Origin: Macrosoma leucophasiata
Lineage: Eukaryota > Arthropoda > Insecta > Lepidoptera > Hedylidae
Direction of reading: 5' to 3'
Assembly (NCBI GenBank): GCA_036365455.1
Contig: JAWQUS010000007.1
Location: 21,344,001-21,408,000 of the forward strand
Length of the DNA: 64,000 bases
Part shown: one piece after another, positions 1 through 10,766 of the stretch
Numbering within the stretch: the stretch's first letter is position 1
Layout: each line of letters begins with the position of its first letter
The notes under the pieces: generated by a model
The model's input: the letters and a program-made list of their open reading frames with translations, nothing else
Told to the model about the DNA's origin: nothing
Databases searched by the model: none
Made by a program: the position numbers and the translations under genes

Positions 1-175
1 CGCTGCCATGTTGAACATGGTTGAAAATGATAAAATCGTTTGAATTAAATGTGGTTCTAACTCTAATATATATTCTTGAATAAATTAACTGTATTTTTTT
101 CGGATTCTTCTTTTATTTACCCATTTTTTGAGGTAGTGTACGCACCAGAGCCGAACTCGCAACATCTCCTTTGCG
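1..175 (+). repeat. Family S repeat, copy 1 (cut by window edge)
   Basis: This stretch matches 12961-13145 in inverted orientation over about 175 bp, including the shared words AACATCTCCTTT and CGGATTCTTC. It is unclassified, and its left end lies outside the window. Confidence 0.7.
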
Positions 176-265
176 CAGTAAAAAAAAATAAACGTAAGGC
201 AGGCACGTCTTACCTTTTAATTGCGCAACTATGTACAGGTTACATTGGTGGTAAGTGAAGTTGCA

Positions 266-358
266 CAAACCTGAAATGTTACCGGCGAATCGTGAGTATA
301 TGCATGCATACTTGAATGCATGCACTTACCTCTGCTTACGTCTTCGGGATTTACAGGG
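266..358 (+). repeat. Family B SINE, 3' fragment
   Basis: It carries the family B tail (TTACCGGCGAATCGTG, a CATGCATACTTGAATGCATG core, then ACCTCTGC and TTACAGG). It matches 39460-39560 and 46072-46160. The tRNA-like head is missing. Confidence 0.7.
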
Positions 359-404
359 TTAGTTATTTACCTTATTTATTTTTAAGGATTATTATATTTT
401 AGAT

Positions 405-579
405 CAGTGATTCCTAAAGTGGTGGTCCCTCTGGGGTCCATGGGGGTCCACGTAGGCGTGAATAAAATTTGGAAACATGGGAATGTGATATAAATGTAGC
501 AAAAGGGGGGGGGGGAGTCCACGGAAACCAGAAATTTTTTTAAAGGGATCTACAAGAAAAAATATTTTGGGAACCTCCG
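405..579 (+). mobile_element. hAT-like MITE (8-bp TSD TTTTAGAT)
   Basis: The element starts CAGTGATTCC and ends GGGAACCTCCG, which are imperfect inverted termini. It is flanked on both sides by TTTTAGAT (397-404 and 580-587). An 8-bp duplication with CAG-type ends is the hAT signature. There is no transposase. Relatives lie at 2812-2995 and 46732-47062. Confidence 0.85.
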
Positions 580-587
580 TTTTAGAT

Positions 588-1216
588 GCTTCGATTGTCA
601 TTCTTTTTTAAATGTTTTTTAACAGTTCCTTTACCAAATGTAATTTATAATCTTTTGGTGAAACCAAAATGGCTTATCTGGAATAATTTAAAACAACGCT
701 CAAAATAAATTTTAATATTCATATTTTCTCAAATATCGAAGTAATGGAAATTCAAGACATAATTATTTTTAGAATAACGAATACGCTCGTAATTTATAAT
801 ACGTATCCGAGATACCTAAGTAAACAACGTGAAAGCCTTTGAAATTTAAATTGTCGATTATAATTTCGGTTTGATAGGCCCCTTTTCAAAGATATTTTCT
901 GTATCTTTTGGTGTGAATGGAACTTGGATGGATGGGAAATTGAGCAATAAATCTCTAATAACTGTTGTTGGATATGAGAACTCCGTAATTAATTTTAAAG
1001 AAACATGGAAAGAAAAATTTGACTTCAGGCGAGACCGGGCCGTTGGGACGTAGGGCTACGGTCCATTCTTTTTGGTCCGTTCAGACTAAGTACCCAAAAC
1101 ACATCTTATACTTAGCTGCGATAGTCTTCCTTTTTACTTAGTTATAAACTACTAACGTGTTTTTTCCGCACATCCAGGTAAGTACTACTATTAAGCTAGA
1201 AGTAGGGAGGGACTTG
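588..1216. other. AT-rich stretch with a SINE-tail fragment
   Basis: Nothing is recognised except 1005-1050, whose GGAAAGAAAAA..GACTTCAGGCGAGAC matches the tail and B-box end of the tRNA-like SINE at 22921-23007. Confidence 0.5.
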
Positions 1217-1503
1217 AAGCGCAATACACATTAAGCCCGTCGGGCCGCCGACACAGTCAGCCGACTCAACCCGGCGGCATAGATGAAAAGAATCATGTCC
1301 CCGTTGCCCGTTGACATGCTGGCGGCTTGCGAATGTACGCTTAGTTATCTGGCGACACTCGAGCGGTAGTGGCAAGTAAGTTCCTCATCTCAAGCCGCCG
1401 ACATGCCGCTAACAAACTTTCCCGACTTGCAATTAGTAAAGCCGCCAACAAAAAGTTGCCGACACAGGTCGGCGGCCCGGCGAGCTCAGTGTGTATTGCG
1501 CTT
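1217..1503. mobile_element. GC-rich MITE with ~36-bp inverted termini
   Basis: The left end AAGCGCAATACACA and the following TCGGGCCGCCGAC are mirrored at the right end (GTCGGCGGCCCGGCG and TGTGTATTGCGCTT). The interior repeats GCCGCC-rich words. The right flank is TTAA and the left flank TTGA, so a piggyBac-like TTAA target is possible but unproven. Confidence 0.75.
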
Positions 1504-1975
1504 AATATTTCAAACAACACAAAAAATAGCTTTCCCTCTTTCACTAACCACCAATTTACCTTAGACCAATGTGAGTAGATATTGAAATTTATGGGTAATT
1601 AGAAATATATTCTAAAAACTACGACAGTTGTCCAAAATATAATGTTGAAGAAACTGTGTTTAAGAGACTGTGTTTTGTGATGTGAAAAATTATATTTTCC
1701 TGGGAAAAATATTAAAAATCACCCTTAAATTTATTTTAAGAAATTGCCATTCCTTATTTGTAATAACGAAACGGATCAAAGCTAAAGATTATTCATCCGC
1801 ACAAATGACTTTTGATAAGTTAGCTATTTGGATTCGGACAGATTCTAAAGTAAGGGTTCAATATTTGTTCCTTTTGTTTGTTTTAATTTACTTTTTTATT
1901 TGTAAATAGGCGTTGTGATAATGAGTGATTTATTTGTATATTGGAATGTAAATCTTTACATATCTAGACGTTTTG
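1504..1975. other. No feature recognised
   Basis: AT-rich sequence with no repeat, motif or coding signal that I can support. Confidence 0.5.
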
Positions 1976-2325
1976 AAGCGCGCATGGCCCGGCGGCTGGT
2001 GTAGATCACGAGAGATCTACTCGGTTAAGCACTACGGGCTCGGTCGGGTAGTGTAATGGGTGACCGCTAGTGGTAAATTAAGTTTCCGTGCTTCGGAGGG
2101 CACGTTAAGCCGTCGGTCCCGGTTGCTATCGATAGATAGCAGTCGTTAAACCTTGTCGGAGGCCTTATGGGTTGTTTGAAAACATCCGACAGCGGGTTGG
2201 CCACTAACCCATCCACCTCCACCAACCCGCAATGAAGCAGCGTGGTGGAGTAAGCTCCAAGCCTTCCCCCAAAAAGGGGAGAGACTCGTGCCCAGCAGTG
2301 GGACGTATAATGGGTTGCCATTATA
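1976..2325 (+). mobile_element. 5S-rRNA-derived SINE, copy 1
   Basis: The head contains GGTTAAGCACTACGGGC, then TCGG and GGGTGACCGC. These are laid out like the A box and C box of the 5S rRNA internal promoter. The body is family-specific. The 3' end GTGCCCAGCAGTGGGACGTA followed by GGGTTGCCATTAT resembles a tail shared with lepidopteran LINEs. Other copies are at 11482-11837, 30586-30868 and 51357-51723. The 5S link rests on remembered 5S sequence, not an alignment. Confidence 0.75.
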
Positions 2326-2449
2326 CAGACGTTTTTAATAGAAGAACCTACGTAATGGTTGTTCAGGTTACATCAAGGTCCTATAGTGACGACCACATAC
2401 CGGAAATAAATACCGATATGAAGCTATGTTGCTTAAAAGTTAGTACATA

Positions 2450-2702
2450 CAGTGCTCATCAAGAAATATAGCACATCGTGCCTATGAAAGTGACAATCGG
2501 CTAGTTTCGACTTCGTAGAGCGTTATCTCTGCTGCACACTGTCTACGTAAGCACTGATAGTCCGGTATTGGTCAATACTTGATCAAAATGGTGGACAAAC
2601 GTCATATTGCTTAGGTGCGAAAAAGATAACGCTCTACAGACCCGAAATAAGCCGAAGTCTCTTTCCTTCCGGTCCATGTGCATTATTTATTGTTGGATAC
2701 TG
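2450..2702 (+). mobile_element. Family K MITE (TA target, mariner-like)
   Basis: The ends are long imperfect inverted repeats: CAGTGCTCATCAAGAAATA on the left, its counterpart TATTTATTGTTGGATACTG on the right. A better-conserved inner part contains GTAGAGCGTTATCT. TA flanks both sides (2448-2449 and 2703-2704). CAGT ends with a TA duplication suggest a Tc1/mariner-mobilised element. It has no ORF. Other copies are at 7598-7770 and 23721-23960. Confidence 0.75.
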
Positions 2703-2713
2703 TACATTATTTT

Positions 2714-3106
2714 ACTGATGGTAAAACTCCAGTGTCGGAGCTCGAGGGCGTAGGCACTAATCGATCTGTCGCTAAATGGTAGTGTTCGGCATTATCGTTT
2801 TTCAGTTATATCAGAGGTTCCCAAACTATTTTTCTTGTAGACCACTTTCAATTTTTTTCTGGTTTCGGTGGACCCCCTTGCTAACATTTATATCACTTTC
2901 CCATATATCCCATTTTTATTTACGCATATACGTAGACCCCATCGAGTCTCCCATAGACCCCAGGAGGTCTATATGGACCACTTTGGGAATCACTAAGTTA
3001 GATGGTAATGTATTGTCCAATAATAACTACCAGAACAGTGGCTACGCATTTGCGTTTTGACCTGGTTTTGTGGAGATATCTATGCAATGGTTAAAGCATA
3101 AAAAAT
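2714..3106 (+). mobile_element. Family A SINE-like element, split by a MITE
   Basis: The 5' part (GGTAAAACTCCAGTGTCGGAGCTCG) runs to 2811. The body resumes at 2996 with AGTTAGATGGTAATGTA and decays before the A-rich tail. A hAT-like MITE occupies 2812-2995. Confidence 0.75.
2812..2995 (-). mobile_element. hAT-like MITE nested in family A
   Basis: It starts CAGAGGTTCCCAAACT and ends CTTTGGGAATCACTA, inverted relative to the copy at 405-579. It is flanked by AGTTATAT (2804-2811) and AGTTAGAT (2996-3003), a one-mismatch 8-bp duplication. Removing it restores the family A consensus order. Confidence 0.8.
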
Positions 3107-3332
3107 TTAAGTACCTAGCTTATCTCCATTCTTTAAAATAGAAATCAATAAAAATTAAACCAATTCGTAGTTAAAAAAAAAAACTATTTCTTTCTTTATT
3201 TTTTTTAGTATTCTATTTAGGTGAGTGTGTCTCTGTGTGCGTTGTTTTAAATTTGGATATAAGTCCTTCATGTAGGTCAGACATCGACATATCCACATAT
3301 CATACGTTAGCGATAAAAACATAAGGACTGAT

Positions 3333-3412
3333 GCCATAAAGAGGCCCTTATCGTAAAAACACCATATGACAGTCATTTCTGTTTCCAAACGCCTACAAAT
3401 TAGCAAAAGCTC
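3333..3412 (+). repeat. Short dispersed repeat V, copy 1
   Basis: TAAAGAGGCCCTT followed by a CCATATGA-type word and ACAAATTAGC is shared in the same order with 4077-4152. It is unclassified. Confidence 0.5.
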
Positions 3413-3486
3413 ATTGTGCAATTGTATGTACCTATATTTATATGGAGGTACGTTTTAATTTCACGACTGTATGTACCTATGTTTGC

Positions 3487-3584
3487 ATCTTCACGCAAAG
3501 TCCTTTACGGAGTACGCATAAAGTTACTTAATTAAATCTTCACGCAAAGTCCTTTACGGAGTACGCATAGAGTTACTCAATTAA
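3487..3584. repeat. 49-bp tandem duplication of a LINE 3' end
   Basis: ATCTTCACGCAAAGTCCTTT recurs 49 bp later with two or three substitutions. The word resembles the antisense 3' terminus of the LINE relic at 5404-5680 (CTTCACGCCAGGTCCCTAAC). Confidence 0.7.
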
Positions 3585-3623
3585 ATTATGCATTAATGTA
3601 AGAAGTATGTTTTGTTATGTTTT

Positions 3624-3860
3624 ACTCGTGGTAGGGTGCCAGTGACGGAGCTCGCGGGCGTAGGCACCACCGCATTATCTAATATACTTACCGCTAAATG
3701 GAAGTGTTCAACACTATCGTGTTCCGGTCAGGTGGTAATGTACGGCCCTGTAATTTCCGGCACAAAGGCATAATACCTAAGGCCTCAGGAGTGGTAATGC
3801 ATCTGCATTTTGATCTTGGTCTTTGTGTGAGTGTCTATAGGCTGCAGTCATGTCTTAGTC
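3624..3860 (+). mobile_element. Family A SINE-like element
   Basis: Near-complete from the 5' hairpin region (CCAGTGACGGAGCTCGCGGG) to GTCTATAGGCTGCAGTCATG. The usual tail (ACTTAACATC..GTTTGCCAC, A-run) is replaced by degenerate TTAGTCTTAGTC sequence. Confidence 0.8.
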
Positions 3861-4076
3861 TTAGTCTAGTCAATTGTTGTTATTTTTTAACCGGCTCCCT
3901 CCTCCCTCCCCAAAACGAGTCATGACGTATGGGTACGTTGCCTTACATAGGTTTTTTTTTTCCCTGCCTTTTTTTTAACCTGCCGTACATAGGTACATAC
4001 TGTACTAATTTCTCGTGAAACAGTTGTTAATACATGGCATAACATTGCGATACCATGCGCTGGTGATAAAACGCTG

Positions 4077-4152
4077 CAGTAAAGAGGCCCTTTGCCATAA
4101 AAACTCCTTATGAGAGCCATACGTCTAGTAGAACCGCCACAAATTAGCGAAA
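4077..4152 (+). repeat. Short dispersed repeat V, copy 2
   Basis: It shares TAAAGAGGCCCTT, AAAAAC and ACAAATTAGCG in order with 3333-3412. The flanks 3861-4076 and 4153-4413 show nothing recognisable. Confidence 0.5.
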
Positions 4153-4413
4153 GTATATAGTACGCGAATGTGCTTCGAGATAAATTAAATATATGAGAAT
4201 AAGGGTCTAATAACTGTGTTAGTAACGTGCGTGTAATATAAATTTTGCTGTTGCCAAGAAATGTTTATCGTATTAAATGTTTATTATAACCTCTCATCAT
4301 TTGACAAAAAAAGCAAACATGAAGAAGTACTCAAAGGAAAATATCATATCAAACTAAAAAAGGTTATAATAGATACATGTCTACTTCCTTGTCTGTCAAC
4401 ACAACACAAACAA

Positions 4414-5053
4414 AATTAAATCTAGTCAGAGGAATGGAGAGAAGCATTCTGAAATTGAGAAAAATTCACAAAGTTAGTAGCAAATTAATAAGGCGGAAAA
4501 CAAAGGTAACTGATGTGTTGAAACATGCCATAAACATGAAGTGGCAATGGGCAGGGCACATTTTTTTTGTATGTAATAATAGTGGCAAACAAGCGTGCAG
4601 TTCACATTGATGTTAAGTGATGACTGCAGCCTATAGACACTTACACAATGACCAGACGTCAAAATGCAGATCCGCTGCCACTCCTGAGGCATTAGGCGTT
4701 ATGCCTCTGTACCGGAAATTACAGAGCTGTACATTACCACCTGACCGGAACACGATAGTGTTGAACACTACCATTTAGCGGCAAGTATATTAGGTAATGC
4801 GGTGGTGCCTACGCCCGCGAGCTCCGTCACTGGAGCTCTACAACCAGCACATATTGCGTCTTACACGTCGTGGACAGTTAAAATTAGAGTGGAAAGGACC
4901 AGGAGGCAAGAGGAAAGTTGGTAGACCAACTACACGGTGGGCCGATGATGTAAGCAAAATTGCTGGGAGAGATTGGATACAAAAGGGAGTAGACAGAGAG
5001 AAGTGGAAAAAAGAGGAAGAGGCCTTTACCCAACATGGGATTCATATCCAATA
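4414..5053 (+). pseudogene. RTE-type LINE ORF C-terminus, split by a SINE
   Basis: This is the C-terminal end of an endonuclease/reverse transcriptase polyprotein of the RTE-like kind common in Lepidoptera. The 5' piece (4414-4561) encodes RGMERSILKLR, RRKTKVTDVL and WQWAGH. The 3' piece (4847-5053) encodes LEWKGPGGKRKVGRPTTRW and ends in a natural stop after the EEAFTQ region. The endonuclease and the RT catalytic motifs are absent, so it is a dead 3' fragment. A family A element at 4562-4846 interrupts it. If that element and one copy of its 6-bp duplication are removed, the two pieces are in the same frame, so the coding relic was already in place when the SINE landed. Confidence 0.8.
4562..4846 (-). 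mobile_element. Family A element with verified TSD
   Basis: A full-length antisense copy: T-run, GTGGCAAACAAGCGTGCAG, body, and 5' end TGGAGCTCTACAACCAG. GCACAT occurs at both junctions (4556-4561 and 4847-4852). The host reading frame continues across the excised site, which independently fixes the boundaries. Confidence 0.9.
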
Positions 5054-5056
5054 AGA

Positions 5057-5338
5057 AAAATTATAAATACGTATTTTTTTAATACTGTTAATTTACATAA
5101 ATTACTAACTCTAATTTTAAGTTACACTAACATTAAAATTGTAGTAAGAATATGAAGTGAAAAATGAAAAGGCTTATTATATTATTACCTCTCATATTAT
5201 AAAAAATTAAAGTAGTTTTTGTAATGAACTAGTTCTGCTGTTGTTGACTTCCTGTGTATTGGTCGGACAAAAAATCGCGAAAGGAAACCTAAAAGTGGAT
5301 GGTGGTAGATATTGTGAGGCATACCGGTTTTTTATTGG
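5057..5338. other. No feature recognised
   Basis: AT-rich sequence downstream of the LINE relic; nothing supported. Confidence 0.5.
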
Positions 5339-5870
5339 TCGTAGAGTTCCAGTGCAAGGATTCGAGGACGTAGGAAGCACCGCATTATATATTATTATGT
5401 ATCTTCACGCCAGGTCCCTAACGGGGTAGGCAGAGAATATAGAGCGCCAGATATACCGGTCCTGACATACCTCTCGTGCCTCATCTATTTTCATCATTCT
5501 CTTCCTACATGCAAGCCGATTCCTTTTGACCGCACCATCAGACAGAACTCGACCTATTTGGTCATGGTAGGTCAGTCTTGGTCTTCCTGGGCCTCTGCAA
5601 CCATCCACATTCTCATTGTATGTCTGTTTAGTCATTCGCTCATTCGACATTCTTTCTATATGCCCGAACCATCGGAGCATGCCTTTTTTTTTTCATTTTT
5701 ACACCGATACTCTCATTCACACAAAGCCTCTTTCTTACATCTTCATTCGAAATGACGCGATCGGTGAGCGATACACCACCACCATCGCCTCACCTTATCT
5801 AACTGCTACCAAATGATAGTGTTCAGTACTATCGTGTTCCGGAATAATGTATGGCCCTCGTCAAAGGTAA
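5339..5870 (+). mobile_element. Family A element interrupted by a LINE fragment
   Basis: The 5' part (GTCGTAGAGTTCCAGTG to CACCGCATTA) ends near 5395. The middle part (CTACCAAATGATAGTGTTCAG, then ACTATCGTGTTCCGG) resumes near 5795. An antisense LINE C-terminal piece lies between. The rest of the SINE is missing. Confidence 0.65.
5404..5680 (-). pseudogene. LINE ORF2 C-terminal relic
   Basis: The antisense frame encodes LRWFGHIERM, then GPGRPRLTY, KRMMKIDEAREVCQDR and a terminal SAYPVR. This is the C-terminal tail seen in many lepidopteran non-LTR retrotransposon polyproteins. About 90 codons remain, without RT or endonuclease. Related 3' ends lie at 3487-3584, 54835-54935 and 57868-58013, so this LINE family left several 3' stubs here. 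The clade cannot be fixed from the tail alone. Confidence 0.7.
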
Positions 5871-6451
5871 CTATCAGAGAGACATATCCCATTCCTTATA
5901 ATATATATTCTGGATATGCTGATCTCCTAATTTCTGATTCGATTTCGCAGAAACTCCGAGCATACCATTGCTCTCGGAGTGACCTTGAGCCTTCTTTTGA
6001 GGCAACCTGTACCTGTAGAAGAAATAAAATGAAATATATTGTCGTAATAAATAGGTAACAATTTTAACAAAGTTTCAACATGGTAAAATTTATACTCAAT
6101 CGCACCTGAATAGTTTCAAAATTGTCTAGCATTTGCGCTGAAGTCTGCCACGCTCCACGTTCACGCTTCTGCATTGCAAGGGAAATTTCTGTCGGTGAAC
6201 TTAGTTAGCTACTTAATAATCGGAACTTGTGACTTATCCCGTTAGTAATATGGAGTTACATTACTTGGGGAATTAACCCTACACTTATTCACACATGTGT
6301 TGTTCATTATTCCCATGCGACTTTTGGTGTTAATATACTGTATAAATACCTACATACTGTATTTAAACAATTTGTATTTATAATTATATTCAATTTCACG
6401 CGTATATAAACATTAATTTTTGAGAGCTGTTTATACTTTTTGAAATAAAAC
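5871..6451. other. No feature recognised
   Basis: AT-rich; no repeat family or gene recognised. Confidence 0.5.
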
Positions 6452-6710
6452 TTTTTTTCTTTTATGTAATAAAAGTGGCAAACAAGCCTGCAGTTCACAT
6501 TGATGTTAAGTGATGACTGCAGCCTATAGACACCCACACAATGACCAGAGGTATTAGGTGTTATGCCTCTGTGCCGGAAATTACAGGGCCTTACATTACC
6601 ACCTGACCGGAACACGATAGTGCTGAACACTACCATTTAGCGGCAAGTATTTTAGGTAATGCGGTGGTGCCTACGCCCGCAAGCTCCGTCACTGGAGCTC
6701 TACCACCAGT
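6452..6710 (-). mobile_element. Family A element with internal deletion
   Basis: Complete at both ends (T-run to CTCTACCACCAGT) but lacking about 30 bp between CCAGAGG and TATTAGGTG. The deletion falls between short GAGG direct repeats, as expected from slippage. Confidence 0.85.
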
Positions 6711-6721
6711 AAAAAGTTTCG

Positions 6722-6866
6722 AGATTTATCTCGCGTATATTTTTTCACCGTTACGGTCGCTTTTCAGCTTTCGTAGTCTCGGGCATACTAGTTTAAATAC
6801 GCCAGATAAATTCTAAAACTAATTTTATTTCAATGATTGTACTCGTAGTTCGCGAAAACCTAAAAA
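6722..6866. repeat. Penelope-like terminal remnant, inverted halves
   Basis: 6728-6786 resembles the antisense Penelope 3' terminus (CTCGCGTATATT, CGGTCGCTTTTCAGC). 6790-6835 resembles the same terminus in sense (TACGC.AGATAAAT, then AACTA.TTTTATTTCAA). TTCGCGAAAACCTAA follows, and its complement also borders the large element at 15858. This looks like an element reduced to its two inverted ends. Confidence 0.6.
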
Positions 6867-7597
6867 CATAGTAAACTATGTTTTTACTGCAAAGTTTTGC
6901 AAAAAATGTCTATAACTTCAGGCCTATATTAGGGTACAAAATGTATAATGGAGACCTATGATTACTATGGTTAATTAATTAATTAATATTTTTTATAAAA
7001 TAATTAGAAATTTAAACAAAAATAATTATTAAAACCGTGGACCATTGACACAGGACACAGGATGATTATGCAAAATATTTTAATATCCTTGTTTCTTCAA
7101 ACTCTTTCAATGTTCTTTTTCGTGGCTGGTTGCTGGTTAGGTACACGTCCTGCAGCTTTATATGGGCAATGTTTGTAGTTTATGTTCTTTGGTAAAGTTC
7201 AAACAATCTCTTTACCAAATTACTATAATCAAAAATCTCTTACAAATTTAAATATCCATACCCTAAAAAGGCGATAAAATTTTCCATTTCATGTTTTCCT
7301 TAATACACTTGGCCTTTCCGACCCGCAATACTTTATTTTCAAGTTGTAATTTTTAATTGGCATAACACAAGGCGCTTACCCGGGTACGTAATATGACCCT
7401 ACTCGGAAATATTCTAACGAAAGATTAGAAGGGAGTCCTTTTGTCAAACCAACCCGTCTCAAAGAGATAGGTAACATTCTAAATTCTATATATTTTATGT
7501 GATATTCGAAAAAAATACAGATATCCTGTTGTTCTTTAATTTGCAAATTACAGGACAAGAAGGCTGTAATTTGCCAATTATAAAAATAGCTTTTGCA
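6867..7597. other. No feature recognised
   Basis: AT-rich, including a TTAATTAATTAATTAA run near 6972; no gene or known repeat. Confidence 0.5.
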
Positions 7598-7770
7598 TTG
7601 CTGCACACTGACTACGTAAGCACTGATAGCCCGCTATTGGTCAAAACTTGATCAAAATAGTCGACAAACGTCATGTAGGTTGTGTGCGAAAGAGATAACG
7701 CTCTACAGATCTGAAATAAGCCGAAATCTCCTTCGTTAAATCGATGTGAAATATTTCTCGTTGAATACTG
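7598..7770 (+). mobile_element. Family K MITE, 5'-truncated
   Basis: Matches 2450-2702 from the CTGCACACTG word to the right terminus TTGAATACTG and is followed by TA. The left inverted terminus is missing. Confidence 0.75.
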
Positions 7771-7772
7771 TA

Positions 7773-8139
7773 GATAGGTACGTAAAAACGTGAGTTTAAT
7801 TATCTACTTGATGAACGTAGTGATTTTGCAGCGGGATCTCGTATTATTACGTTTAGTGAATTACTATCATTTCTCACACTTTTTAAGTGAGAATCATTAT
7901 TAAAATATTTGAAATCAAAGAAAACATTGTTGTTTCAATAATGACGGTAGGAAAATCGTTACTACCACTCCAAAATAACCACTAAAATTTCACCCATGTG
8001 TACCATAGTCAAAGAGCGTGACTGGTAACTGATATCGGTTACCGAGCCAATATCGATTTTCAATTTACACGTGAACCTAAGGAAACCGTTTCGATAACAA
8101 CAAAGAAGCTTTTAACCGCCTTTACAGTAACCAATTTAA
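7773..8139. other. No feature recognised
   Basis: Contains TTTTGCAGCGGGATCTCGTATTATTACG, broken here into words TTTTGCAGCGGG and ATTATTACG, which resembles 33490-33530. Otherwise nothing. Confidence 0.4.
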
Positions 8140-8335
8140 ACTATCTGCCGGTAAATGGTCTGCCAGTAGAAGGTAGTACTATCACAGAGACAAGACCTTA
8201 GGTCTCAGGGGTGGCAACGACTATGCATTTTGATTTCTGGTTTTTGTGAAAATGTCTATAGACTATCCGTATGCTTAATATCAATCTCAACTGCATGCTT
8301 GTACATTATTACACAATTTTCGTGACATAAAATAA
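8140..8335 (+). mobile_element. Old family A copy
   Basis: Diverged but ordered: CTGCCGGTAAATGG, GGTCTCAGGGGTGGCAACG, GCATTTTGAT, GTCTATAGACT, AACTGCATGCTTGT. It belongs to the older subfamily with TTTTTGTG in place of CATTGTGTG. Confidence 0.65.
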
Positions 8336-9561
8336 AATATTGTTTATTTTTCGTCTAGTTTAAACGGTACTTGCTGCAATATGCCGAGGCGGGTCGTAAA
8401 ACGATCTTCTGATACTCAATATTCCATTCAGTAAAGTAACATAAAAAAGAAGGAACATTTTAACGTCATATTCTGGTAAAGTGCCTTAGTGTTTATTTTA
8501 TCCATATTGAAATTTTTAGATGTCGCATTACCTGTCGAAGTGAGTAAGCCGACTTGAACAAAGTGGAAGAAGTAATGAATTTGGCCAGGTTTCATTGCCA
8601 ATATTTTGTGTTTCTCTCTACTACAATCTGTGTGCCTTCTTCGGGACATTGAGTAGTATGATGGTTATACTACATTGTCATGCTTGGCATATGTAACCTT
8701 TGTCACGTGCTCTTCATTTAACAGTAGGCATGTTTACTGTGATTGGACCAAATCCTGAGGGATTTTCCGTTTTAGCCGTCGACGTGTTTGCGGTTCATTG
8801 TACATTATCAAATTGAAGAAAATGTATTCAAATCGGTTTTCTATGAAAACAATATTTAAAAAAAAATGGTACACTTATTTGTGTATTCTTTACAACTAAT
8901 AGATGTCTGTGGACATGAAGATGTTTTGGATACTTTGGGTAGTAAGTGCTTCAATAATAATAAATAAGCAAATAATCAGAGTTACAAACTCTTTCTCTTT
9001 ATCTCTAAAAGAAAATATATAAATTTGATGCTTGCAGTACGTAAGGTAACATAGGAAAACACAAGAAATTATTGTACGGATTTCTCAAGTCCGACTCGAA
9101 CTTGGCCGGTTTTTTCACCTTCAAGGCAAAGTTACAACGAAGCGCAGGAAAATAATACAAGAAAAAGTTCTGCAAGTTTAAAATATACCTGAGATCCAGA
9201 TATCTCAATTTTATCCAGCAGGCTGGTTAAATAGAAACTTTGTTCATTAAAAACAAATTATAATAGACGTTTCGGAGGTGTTGCTTTCTACAACATCATC
9301 CGTTATTATAAGGCTTCACGAATAATTGTTTCAAGTTTGTACTTGAAAAGTTATTTTGGGTAACGTCGTCATTAATCAGCGCTGCATGTTTTGGTAAGTA
9401 GGTATTTATTTGTATGTCGTTAGTATGGCTGTGAGATGATAGAGCTGTGGACTTAAAAATATTGTTATGTGAGAAAAAAAAAGTCTTTTGAATAGGAAAA
9501 GTAAAAGTTAAAGTTATTTAGTCTTATCTTGCCGTTTGTAAAAGAGAGTATGGAACATTCT
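8336..9561. other. No feature recognised
   Basis: A 1.2-kb AT-rich stretch. Short ORFs are all under 75 codons with no recognisable domain. Confidence 0.5.
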
Positions 9562-9746
9562 GTTGACACCCATTTTTATAATTAAGTATTTTTAGCCCAT
9601 TATTTATTTAATTTTTGTTTATTTTGACATATTAATCAACGTATCAGTTGTTATTCGCTTTAATTTTTAATTTTGTAATTTGACCTATCACAAGCAAATT
9701 CTATTGTTTCCAAGCGATTAAATACATTTTTGAGTTTGAGTTTGAG
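9562..9746 (+). repeat. Family R, LINE-like 3' end with (TTTGAG)n tail
   Basis: About 185 bp are shared with 12712-12895 on the other strand, including ATTAATCAACGTATCAGTTG and CCTATCACAAGCAAATTCTA. Both copies end in a GAGTTTGAGTTTGAG run, which is the form of a LINE 3' end carrying a hexamer tail. Confidence 0.7.
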
Positions 9747-9879
9747 AAATGTTTTTTGAATGTAAAAGACGAATTAGACGTTCGGATGTAGCGCTTTAAA
9801 AATTCTCTTCCACTTGTTGGCGATAGGGACATTTTTAAATCGGCGCGAGCCAGCATGGCGCGGTAGGTATAGATAGGTT

Positions 9880-10205
9880 TTATTAGGCACGTGCCCATTT
9901 GCCTCGGCAGCTTCTGCTCCCATCAAAATGAGAGCGGCATCTTGACTGGGTGGCGCAGGGATGAGCGACGCGTCGCCGATTATGGCGAAGCGACGGAGTA
10001 GTAGTGGTACGATGTCAGTGGCACCGCGAGGCTTGGTATTGAGGCGGTGAGGGTGTCATCACGACGCAGAATGCCGTCGCTGCATCGGCTTTCCGTCGCC
10101 AATCGTCGAGATTTGTTAGCAGCCAACAGGAGCGAGCATCTACCACTCCAGTGGCAGCGCTCGCAGTAATTGCGCGTGGCGATAGGGTCGTCACGGTCAC
10201 GTCAC
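9880..10205. other. GC-rich island, unclassified
   Basis: Conspicuously richer in GC and CpG than its surroundings (GACGCGTCGCCGATTATGG, CGCGTGGCGATAGGGTCG). Antisense frames are open for up to 61 codons but show no domain I recognise. It could be a decayed coding or transposon segment. Confidence 0.4.
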
Positions 10206-10766
10206 GTTACATGAAGAACTGTCTAATTGGACGACATGGTTTTAATTTGTCATCATGTCATTTCACACTGAAAAAAAAGACGACAGTTGGGTGCCTGAAA
10301 TTTAAAAATACTTGTGTTATTGACCTATTGTATTTAAAACTACTCCAACCCTTCTTCACGACAAATTTTATTGTTACTTTAGTTTTCGACTCGCTATATA
10401 AAAACGGGCGTTTACCAGTAATGAAGTTAAAAAATCCATTAGTGTTATAGTATCGTGCGCCCAAGTTTCAAACTACAAAACTTTCTCAATCAATTTTATG
10501 GCCAGTCTCGCAGGTTTATTCTTTAAGCATCATAATAAGTTTACAAACGTCGTTTTTATGGATGCTAGAGAAATTAAAAAAGTTAAAAGTATTAAGGTGT
10601 TTTTTAAGAACCCATAAATATGATGTTTTATCTTTTTTCCAATAGTCAACATATAATTTGAAGATTTTAAAGGCCTTTAAAATCTTGGAACGTAAAATTG
10701 TAGATACACTCAAAATATACCAACATATTATTAACACAGATTTAGTTAATATGTGTTAATAATACT
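10206..10766. other. No feature recognised
   Basis: AT-rich, no supported feature. Confidence 0.5.
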
